Below are positions 1 through 4,762 of a DNA stretch of 5,711 nucleotides, one piece after another (position 1 is the first letter of the stretch; the number at the start of each line of letters is the position of its first letter). The translations under genes and the position numbers were made by a program. Where the stretch lies: NCBI GenBank assembly GCA_015486775.1, contig WFRA01000373.1, positions 1 through 5,711 on the forward strand. Direction: 5' to 3'. The notes under the pieces are model-generated. The model searched no databases, was not told where the DNA came from, and saw nothing but the letters and a program-made list of their open reading frames with translations. Source of the stretch: Kiritimatiellales bacterium. Its GTDB lineage: Bacteria > Verrucomicrobiota > Kiritimatiellia > Kiritimatiellales > Pontiellaceae.

Positions 1-76
1 CCTCGGGGCAACCCCACGCGAACTCAAGCACGCATTCTAGAGCATTTCACGAATGAAGTGTCGTAGACGCGACGCC
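1..76 (+). repeat. 76-bp direct repeat, copy 1 (may extend left of window)
   Basis: Identical, base for base, to 336-411. It begins cctcggggcaacccc and ends gtagacgcgacgcc. Positions 1-36 correspond to flank outside the MITE-like element of copy 2, and 37-76 to that element's left arm. The sequences diverge at once after 76. The left limit is set by the window edge. Confidence 0.95.
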
Positions 77-120
77 TGCGAAAGGGTCAGTCCGATATTT
101 TAATATTCTGTACATCACCT

Positions 121-210
121 CCTTTTTTCATCGACGAAAAATTCATCAAGGAATCCACCATCGACATGCTCGAAGCCTGCCTCGAAAAGGCCATCTCGCA
201 GATCGGTTGA
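121..210 (+). pseudogene. 3' tail of an unidentified protein gene
   Basis: On the plus strand the frame ending in TGA at 208-210 reads FFIDEKFIKESTIDMLEACL followed by EKAISQIG. The composition and amphipathic helix pattern look like a genuine protein C-terminus rather than random translation. The frame is open back to 67, but upstream of about 121 it enters the inverted-repeat end, and there is no ATG before 160 and no ribosome site. A palindrome starts 11 bases after the stop, as expected behind a real gene end. I do not recognise the parent protein. It is probably the remnant of a gene cut by repeat insertion or carried along by the repeat. Confidence 0.5.
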
Positions 211-221
211 TGGCTCCGGTC

Positions 222-252
222 TTCCAATGGCTGGAACTTCCAGCCATTGGAA
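222..252. repeat. 31-bp perfect palindrome, double TTCCA-N5-TGGAA, terminator-like
   Basis: ttccaatggctggaa (222-236) and ttccagccattggaa (238-252) are exact reverse complements separated by one base. Each arm is itself a TTCCA-N5-TGGAA dyad, so the sequence is a palindrome made of palindromes. It lies 11 bases behind the TGA at 208-210. It could form a stem-loop at a transcript end, but neither strand has a following U-tract, so intrinsic termination is not established. A related single dyad is at 3746-3760. Confidence 0.75.
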
Positions 253-335
253 AATGATGGGAGAGTAGGAGTGTCATCTCTTGCACATGGATGGAATGTT
301 AAAATATCGGACACCTTTCCCCGTGCAAACCTTGC

Positions 336-411
336 CCTCGGGGCAACCCCACGCGAACTCAAGCACGCATTCTAGAGCATTTCACGAATGAAGTGTCGTA
401 GACGCGACGCC
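336..411 (+). repeat. 76-bp direct repeat, copy 2
   Basis: Exact copy of 1-76 at an offset of 335 bases. Here the repeat continues into the complete palindromic element ending at 501, so copy 2 looks like the more complete form and copy 1 the truncated one. Confidence 0.95.
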
Positions 412-501
412 CTCGTCGCGTTCTTTGTTTCTGGGCAAGCGACGAGGGCGTCGCTTCTACGAAAAGATTAGTGCGGCATCACAAACCTTGAATTGCTCTA
501 G
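372..501. mobile_element. 130-bp palindromic MITE-like element
   Basis: The ends are ctagagcatttc (372-383) and gaattgctctag (490-501), inverted repeats matching at 11 of 12 positions. In the centre, 24-bp arms at 396-419 and 439-462 pair with a single mismatch (403 against 455) around a 19-base loop. The element has no coding capacity of note. Ends plus a strong internal hairpin fit a non-autonomous transposable repeat or an extragenic palindromic repeat. A truncated copy of its left arm is at 37-76. I see no clear target-site duplication. The class of transposase that would move it cannot be told from this window. Confidence 0.6.
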
Positions 502-544
502 CGGCGGCGAAAACACCTGAATCTTTAAAGAGACCGCAGAGACC

Positions 545-574
545 GGGGTCAGATCTGCACATTGAACATTCTGG
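545..574. repeat. Repeat-end motif, possibly of REP-associated transposase type
   Basis: ggggtcagatctgcacat followed by tgaacattctgg. With one gap, 546-573 matches 84-110 at about 20 of 27 aligned positions, sharing gggtcag at one end and attctg at the other, so it appears to be a diverged member of the same repeat-end family. From memory, very similar sequences border IS200-like/REP-associated tyrosine transposase genes in other bacteria; no such transposase is in this window. Confidence 0.45.
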
Positions 575-592
575 TTGACGCGTCCAAAGTTT

Positions 593-617
593 GCGGATAG
601 CTTGGCTGAGCTACCGC
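593..617. repeat. Small hairpin next to the repeat-end motif
   Basis: gcggatagct (593-602) pairs with agctaccgc (609-617) as a 9-bp stem with one bulged A, leaving a six-base loop. It lies 18 bases from the repeat-end motif at 545-574 and could be part of the same REP-like unit. No U-tract follows on either strand. Confidence 0.45.
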
Positions 618-667
618 AGGGGTCACCCATTATAGGTTCCGGTCAAACACAAAACCCCCCTTCCATA

Positions 668-683
668 GCCGTTTTTTAACGGC
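668..683 (-). terminator. Weak hairpin behind the last gene
   Basis: gccgtt and aacggc form a 6-bp stem around a four-base loop, starting 46 bases downstream of the stop at 730 on the minus strand. The stem is short and the bases after it are mixed before a later gttttg run, so this is only a candidate for the end of the minus-strand transcript. Confidence 0.25.
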
Positions 684-729
684 CTGTTGACTTGATCGGT
701 TCCACGTCTTTCTCTATCGCAAGCGCCCC

Positions 730-1281
730 CTATTTCCCGTCTCCGTATGTCTCTTCGAGCCGGACTCCCCAGAGCTGGAAGGCCATGGTTCGGGATTCGG
801 AAGGGGAAGGTTCGTCGGCTTCCCGGTCGAGATAGCCGAGCTTGATGGTGCCGTCTTCGATGGCAAGCGCGGTGATCTCCATCCGGTCGGAAATCGTCTT
901 TTTGTCGGTATTGACCATTGCCTGTCCGGTGTTCAGCAAAAGGAAGAGGGTCTGGAGACCGTCGGCATCCCCCTTATCCACCCGAGCAACGATGGCGGCA
1001 TCGGCCAGACCGTCGCCGTTCAGGTCGCCGATGGCGGAGTGGGTCGTGCGGACGCTCAGCTGGTCGCCCTCGAACACGCCGTCCACCACCCGGGCGACGG
1101 CACCGGTTGCATCCGTCAGCTGAAGCGAAAACGCCTCCATCCGAGGCTTCTCCGAAACAGGCTCCTTTCCATACCAGAAAACCAGGTAGATCGCATCGGC
1201 GATGCCCAGCATGAAAATCAACGCTGTGGCGATATACTGGGTCTTCTTGAGCCAGCTTTTCTGTTTCTTTTTTTGCGGCAT
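730..1281 (-). CDS. Hypothetical membrane-anchored protein with DxNxDGxxD loop
   Basis: A 183-residue protein. The start is ATG at 1281 because AAGGAG lies nine bases upstream; the open frame continues to 1404 but that stretch overlaps the DUF3465 gene and lacks such a site. A basic N-terminus (MPQKKKQKSWLKK) precedes one hydrophobic segment at about 15-37, giving an N-in signal-anchor topology with the rest outside the cytoplasm. Residues 84-99 read IGDLNGDGLADAAIVA: D86, N88, D90 and D94 form a DxNxDGxxD calcium-loop-like pattern of the type in FG-GAP/VCBS and dockerin proteins. The following LFLLLNTG, SDRMEITALAIEDGTI and DREADEPSPSESRTM resemble, from memory, a widespread group of small exported proteins with one such loop. 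No enzyme motif is seen. It is the last gene of the run and likely cotranscribed with the DUF3465 gene. Function unknown. Confidence 0.8.
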   Translation of the reverse strand: MPQKKKQKSWLKKTQYIATALIFMLGIADAIYLVFWYGKEPVSEKPRMEAFSLQLTDATGAVARVVDGVFEGDQLSVRTTHSAIGDLNGDGLADAAIVARVDKGDADGLQTLFLLLNTGQAMVNTDKKTISDRMEITALAIEDGTIKLGYLDREADEPSPSESRTMAFQLWGVRLEETYGDGK

Positions 1282-1290
1282 GGCACCTGT

Positions 1291-1296
1291 CTCCTT
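1291..1296 (-). promoter_or_regulatory. Ribosome binding site deciding the start of the last gene
   Basis: Minus-strand AAGGAG, nine bases before ATG at 1281, placed in the short gap behind the DUF3465 stop codon. It selects the MPQKKK start over the upstream in-frame start at 1404. Confidence 0.85.
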
Positions 1297-1304
1297 CCAA
1301 TCGG

Positions 1305-1736
1305 CTACCGATATGTTTTCGATCCCTTCCCAAGCCACCCCGGGGCGTGCCTTCCGGCAGGATCGTGGTGGGTCCAGTGAACAACCCCGCCCTTGGGGTT
1401 CCACTCGTAGATCCCCTCGAAGGCAATGGTGTCGCCAAGCTTCAGCGATTCGATCCTCGGCGCCAAATCAATGTTGTGGGCAACCAGTATGGTTTGGCTA
1501 GATGGCAATTCAAGGATGAAACGCTGATGCCTGCTACCCGAATCGTCATCGGAAAGAATCCGCACAACCACGCCCTTGCCGGAGACCGGAACAGCGCTCC
1601 TGTGGCCTTTAAACGCAGTGGATACGGAACCGTTGCCTTGATCCGCCGGGGTGGTTTGGCCTAAGCCGAAAAAGAGATTGCCTATCCCGAAAAGCCCTGC
1701 TCCGACGAGGATCAATATGAAAAATGTTCGTTTCAT
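1305..1736 (-). CDS. DUF3465 family protein, membrane-anchored or exported
   Basis: A 143-residue protein with ATG at 1736-1734 as the preferred start (MKRTFFILILVGAG). A TTG at 1748 in the same frame is possible, but neither start has a strong Shine-Dalgarno. Residues 4-25 form a hydrophobic N-terminal segment, either an uncleaved anchor or a signal peptide. The rest matches what I recall of DUF3465: GVVVRILSDDDSGSRHQRFI at 55-74, VAHNIDLAPRI at 85-95, and EGIYEWNPKGGVVHWTHHDP at 107-126 followed by GRHAPGW. The many His, Trp and Asp residues in the last block are family hallmarks. The molecular function of the family is unknown to me; a compact extracytoplasmic domain is likely. It lies 72 bases behind the symporter stop and 23 bases before the next small gene, so the two small genes are probably cotranscribed. 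Family recognition is confident, function is not assigned. Confidence 0.88.
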   Translation of the reverse strand: MKRTFFILILVGAGLFGIGNLFFGLGQTTPADQGNGSVSTAFKGHRSAVPVSGKGVVVRILSDDDSGSRHQRFILELPSSQTILVAHNIDLAPRIESLKLGDTIAFEGIYEWNPKGGVVHWTHHDPAGRHAPGWLGKGSKTYR

Positions 1737-1808
1737 CTTTATCAACAAGGCGAATCACCCAACGGTAATTGCAGGAGAGTCGCGGCGAGAGGCGATGCGG
1801 AAGAAAAA

Positions 1809-3665
1809 CTAGCGGAAGATCCAATAGAGGATGAGGGTCGCAACCACCACGCCGATGCCCCAAAACTTTGCGCCTTTGGAGCTGGTCAGGTCCATGTTGG
1901 TGTTGTGCTCAAACTCGACGGGCTGGTCGTGCTTCGCGAAGAGGCCGATGATGGTCATGATGATCAGCACGGAGAAGAAGCAGTAGGCCATGCGGTCGAG
2001 GAAGGCCACGCCGGGGAAGACCCGGTGGATGATGTAGTAGAGCACGGGGTTGGCCAGCAGGCCGACGACCCCAGCAATGCCTTTGGCGCGGCGGTTGATG
2101 AGCCCGAAAACGAATACGGCCAAAATGCCGGGCGAGACGTAGCCCTGGAACTCCTGGATGTATTTGAAGATTCCCCCGAACCGGGGGTCGGCCAGCAGCG
2201 GCGAAACCACGCAGCCGATCGCCACAAACACCCCGACGCAGATGCGCCCGATGGTCACGAGCTGGAACTGGGTGGCCTTTTTGTTGATGTAGGAGCTGTA
2301 GATATCCATGGTGAAGATGGTGGAGGAAGCATTGAGCACGGCGGCGAGCGAGCTGACGATGGCACCGAGCAATGCCGCGATGATGAAGCCGAGCACGCCC
2401 TTGCCCTTGGGGATCAGGTTGCCGATCAGCAATCCGAGGGCGGAGTCGTATTTGTAGCCCACCAGCTTGTTTTCGGCCACGGTGACCCCGGCCTCGTCCG
2501 CACGGGCGGCCACGGCGGCATTGTAGCCGGAAAGCTCGGCGGCCTTTTCGGGGTTGGTCTTGAGCCAGCCGTTGTCGAAGACGAAGACATCCATCGATGC
2601 CGGATCGCTTTTTACCGCTTCGTACCGGGAGAGCACCTCTTCGTTGGCCATTTTGATGGCGGGGTCGGACGCGGCGGTTTCCGCCATTTCGTTGCTGTAG
2701 AGGTTGAAGGCGATGATGCCCGGAACCACGATGATGAACGGAACGATCAGCTTGAGCGCCGCCGCGAATACGAGTCCCTTCTGCCCTTCGCGTAGCGAGG
2801 CGGAGCCCAGGATACGCTGGGTGATGTATTGGTTGAGCCCCCAGTAGTAGAAGTTGGGGATCCAGAGCCCGACGATCAGCGCCGTCCAGGGAATGTTAAG
2901 ATCGGTCTTAGGCAGCACCATGTGCATCTTGTCGGCATTGAGGGCCTGAAACTTTTCAAGTACACCCGCGCCTTCGGGGATGGACGCCGCGGCGCCGGAA
3001 CCATCCACCAAGCTTGACGCATCGGTCAGGCCAAGCTGGTGGAAGGCGAACCATGCAATCAGTGCGCCACCGATAATCAGCGCGCCGCCTTGGATCAAGT
3101 CGGCCCATACGGCGGCCTTAAGCCCGCCGACCGCCACATAACCCGCCGCGAACAGCCCCAGGATCCAGCAGCTGGTCGTCAGATTGACCCCGAAGCCGTT
3201 TTGGTTAAAGAGGTCGGTCATCGTGACCGCGCCGGCGTAGATGACGCCCGAGAGGCTGACACCGATAAGGATGATCATCATGAAGATGGTCATGATCAGC
3301 CGCGCCCAGTGGTTATAGCGGACTTCGAGGAACTGGGGGATGGTGAAGATGCCCGCCTTGAGGAAGTAGGGCAGGAAAATAAAGGCCACCACCACCAGAG
3401 TGATCGCTGCCATCCATTCGTAGCTGGCGATCGCCAGCCCGAGATAGTCCGCCGCCGACCCGCTCATCCCGACAAACTGCTCGGCGGAAATGTTGGCCGC
3501 AATCAGCGAAAAGCCAATCAGCCACCAGGTCAGCCCCCGCCCGGCCAGGAAATAGTCCGCCGCGCCGTCGTCGCCGTGCGTCTCCTCCCCTCTGGACTTC
3601 CACATGCCCAAGCCGATCACCGAAGCCACGAACGCCACAAAAACAATAATATCGATCCAGCCCAT
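1809..3665 (-). CDS. Sodium:solute symporter (SSS family), vSGLT-like sugar transporter
   Basis: Inner-membrane Na+-coupled transporter, 618 residues, SSS family (TC 2.A.21), probably importing a monosaccharide. ATG at 3665 follows AGAGGGGA at good spacing. About 14 hydrophobic segments fit the LeuT-like fold. Residues matching known vSGLT ligands are present: the Na2 site at A56 and I59 (in SLIAANISAEQF) and A435, S438, S439 (in GAIVSSLAAVLNASST); the sugar site at N58, Q63, E83 (SYEWMAA), N271, K305 (AALKLIVPF) and Q504 (KYIQEF); and the gate tyrosine Y274 in NFYYWGLNQY. The loop between about 321 and 415 is about 55 residues longer than in vSGLT and carries a charged, mostly hydrophilic insert. 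Galactose or glucose is suggested by the conserved site but not proven; no sugar enzymes lie in the window to name the substrate. It is transcribed in the same direction as both flanking gene pairs. Confidence 0.94.
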   Translation of the reverse strand: MGWIDIIVFVAFVASVIGLGMWKSRGEETHGDDGAADYFLAGRGLTWWLIGFSLIAANISAEQFVGMSGSAADYLGLAIASYEWMAAITLVVVAFIFLPYFLKAGIFTIPQFLEVRYNHWARLIMTIFMMIILIGVSLSGVIYAGAVTMTDLFNQNGFGVNLTTSCWILGLFAAGYVAVGGLKAAVWADLIQGGALIIGGALIAWFAFHQLGLTDASSLVDGSGAAASIPEGAGVLEKFQALNADKMHMVLPKTDLNIPWTALIVGLWIPNFYYWGLNQYITQRILGSASLREGQKGLVFAAALKLIVPFIIVVPGIIAFNLYSNEMAETAASDPAIKMANEEVLSRYEAVKSDPASMDVFVFDNGWLKTNPEKAAELSGYNAAVAARADEAGVTVAENKLVGYKYDSALGLLIGNLIPKGKGVLGFIIAALLGAIVSSLAAVLNASSTIFTMDIYSSYINKKATQFQLVTIGRICVGVFVAIGCVVSPLLADPRFGGIFKYIQEFQGYVSPGILAVFVFGLINRRAKGIAGVVGLLANPVLYYIIHRVFPGVAFLDRMAYCFFSVLIIMTIIGLFAKHDQPVEFEHNTNMDLTSSKGAKFWGIGVVVATLILYWIFR

Positions 3666-3670
3666 TGTAT

Positions 3671-3680
3671 TCCCCTCTCT
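3671..3680 (-). promoter_or_regulatory. Ribosome binding site of the symporter
   Basis: Minus-strand AGAGAGGGGA ends five bases before the ATG at 3665, with its AGG core eight bases away. It supports the MGWIDI start. I could not identify a convincing -35/-10 pair in the 104-bp gap upstream. Confidence 0.75.
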
Positions 3681-3745
3681 TCAAGTTCCGGTTCAAGATA
3701 ATCGCCATAAGGTAGCAATGTGGAACATGGTTTTGAAGAACAAAC

Positions 3746-3760
3746 TTCCAGTGGTTGGAA
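3746..3760. repeat. TTCCA-N5-TGGAA dyad between CNNM gene and symporter
   Basis: The 15-base dyad ttccagtggttggaa has perfect 5-bp arms around a 5-base centre. It starts nine bases after the CNNM stop on the minus strand and lies about 80 bases before the symporter ATG. The same layout occurs twice at 222-252, also just behind a stop codon. It could be a weak 3'-end stem-loop for the cation genes or an operator for the symporter. There is no U-tract of the kind expected for a standard intrinsic terminator. Confidence 0.5.
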
Positions 3761-3769
3761 AAACCGCTA

Positions 3770-4762
3770 CTACTCCCCCGAGATGTAGCGGGCAATGTCC
3801 TCGAGGCGGAGGAAGCCCACGGGGCGCCCTCGGGGATCGGCCACAACGGCGCTGTGGAACGGGTTGCGGCGCAGGCGGTAGAAGGCCGATTTGAGGTTGC
3901 GGTTTTCCGGGATCACGAGGGCTTCCCCGGCGTAGGGGCGCAGGGGGGCGTCGTCCTCCAATCCGCGGTTGACCAGGGCGAACATGGAGACCAGGCCGAC
4001 CACCCGGTGCCGGTCGAGCAGCACCGCGAAGGTGGCCGGGCGCCGCGCCGCGACCCGCTTGAAATCGGCTACGGTGGCGTCGGCAGGGAGGGTGGCCGCC
4101 TTTTTGAGGGGAACCATCAGGCTCCGCACGGGGACGCTGTGCATGGAGGTGGCATTGTCCATCATGCGGCTTTGGTGGGAGGTGAGCACCCCGTCGCGGG
4201 CACCCTCCGAAAAATAGTCCTTGAGCCCTTCCGAGGAGAGGCGGTGCAGCTCGCAGCCAGCCTCCTCGTCCATGTTGCGGGCCAGCAGGCGGAAGAGCTG
4301 GCAGAGCGGCCACGTGACGGGATAGAAGAACCAGACCGGCAGGCGCAGCAGGCTGGCCAGTCGGTACATCAGCGTATCCGCCTTTTTGCGGAAGAGGTTT
4401 TTGGGCGCCACCTCCGCAAAGATGAAGAGCGGGAACATGAGCGTGAGCGTGGCGGCCATCTCGGCATTCCACGGAATGAATCCGAGCAGGAGGCGGCCGG
4501 AGGAGAGGCCGTTTTCCAGATAGAGGGCGGTCACGGTGCCTGAGAGCAGGTAGACCGCGATGTTGTTTCCGATCAGCACGGTGAAGATGAAGATGTGCGA
4601 GTTGCGCAACAGGCGCGAAAGGACCAGGGCGGAGGGGTTGCGTTCGCGCTCGCGCTGCCGCAGGCGGATGCGGTTGATCGCGTAGCTGCCCGTCTCGACG
4701 CCGGAAAAGAGCGCCGAAAAGAGGAAGCCGACCAGAATTGAGAGCGCGGCAGAGAGGCTCAT
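3770..4762 (-). CDS. CNNM-type DUF21/CBS membrane protein lacking CorC_HlyC domain
   Basis: A 330-residue paralogue of the preceding gene. The start is ATG at 4762-4760, overlapping the upstream TGA, with GGGAGG six bases upstream; a longer open frame to 5008 exists but would run through the upstream gene. DUF21 covers about 1-165: a first helix at 5-20, the motif SGVETGSYAIN at 20-30 (family form SGSEAAL), a basic stretch RIRLRQRERERN, the GNNIAVYLLS motif at 65-74, a hydrophobic segment at 103-116, and AEVAPKNL at 116-123, the counterpart of GEVIPK. The glycine of that motif is replaced by alanine. A divergent CBS pair covers about 205-328, ending RGRPVGFLRLEDIARYISGE. The CorC_HlyC domain is absent. 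Because CNNM proteins work as dimers, this short form could pair with its neighbour, which is inference. Probable role is divalent cation homeostasis in the inner membrane. Confidence 0.9.
   Translation of the reverse strand: MSLSAALSILVGFLFSALFSGVETGSYAINRIRLRQRERERNPSALVLSRLLRNSHIFIFTVLIGNNIAVYLLSGTVTALYLENGLSSGRLLLGFIPWNAEMAATLTLMFPLFIFAEVAPKNLFRKKADTLMYRLASLLRLPVWFFYPVTWPLCQLFRLLARNMDEEAGCELHRLSSEGLKDYFSEGARDGVLTSHQSRMMDNATSMHSVPVRSLMVPLKKAATLPADATVADFKRVAARRPATFAVLLDRHRVVGLVSMFALVNRGLEDDAPLRPYAGEALVIPENRNLKSAFYRLRRNPFHSAVVADPRGRPVGFLRLEDIARYISGE

Larger units (their letters stand above)
90..312. repeat. Segment bounded by 19-bp inverted repeats
   Basis: gtccgatattttaatattc at 90-108 and its inverted counterpart at 294-312 match at 18 of 19 positions, and weaker similarity continues inward for a few bases. 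The enclosed 223-bp segment holds a coding-like gene tail (121-210) and a 31-bp palindrome. It may be a small mobile unit, or two repeat ends inserted in opposite orientation around an older gene end. Confidence 0.6.
1..729. other. Repeat-rich region without an intact gene
   Basis: No convincing complete gene on either strand. From left to right it holds a 76-bp direct repeat copy, a segment bounded by inverted repeats with a gene tail and a long palindrome, the second direct repeat copy merging into a palindromic MITE-like element, a repeat-end motif, and two small hairpins. It lies beyond the 3' end of the minus-strand gene run, a place where insertions do little harm. Confidence 0.8.

Noticed and set aside
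77..91. Possible internally deleted right part of the MITE-like element in copy 1
   Set aside because: tgcgaaagggtcagt resembles 458-472 at 11 of 15 positions, but gggtcag is better explained as the outer part of the repeat-end motif, and similarity stops at once afterwards.
332..346. Short hairpin ttgccc-tcg-gggcaa
   Set aside because: A six-base stem is short, and it lies across the start of the second direct repeat copy, so only part of it is repeated. No function can be argued.
87..362. Minus-strand open frame of 91 codons
   Set aside because: It crosses both inverted repeats, the palindrome and the second direct repeat, and has no family resemblance or ribosome site.
457..630. Minus-strand 57-codon frame starting MGDPCGSSAKL
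   Set aside because: It runs through the repeat-end motif and one arm of the MITE-like element, so it is most likely a repeat-borne open frame rather than a gene.
1905..2795. Plus-strand open frame of 296 codons opposite the symporter
   Set aside because: It is antisense to a gene with clear family motifs, is dominated by Asp, Glu, Gly and His, and has no recognisable domain. It is a by-product of codon bias in a G+C-rich gene.
3039..3701. Plus-strand open frame of 220 codons opposite the symporter start
   Set aside because: Antisense, with polar low-complexity composition typical of a shadow frame.
3666..3769. Promoter for the symporter
   Set aside because: Candidate boxes such as ttccac and gattat at 16-base spacing match the sigma-70 consensus poorly; not enough to call.
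3755..4543. Plus-strand open frame of 262 codons opposite the second CNNM gene
   Set aside because: Antisense to a well supported gene, with biased composition and no motif or convincing ribosome site.
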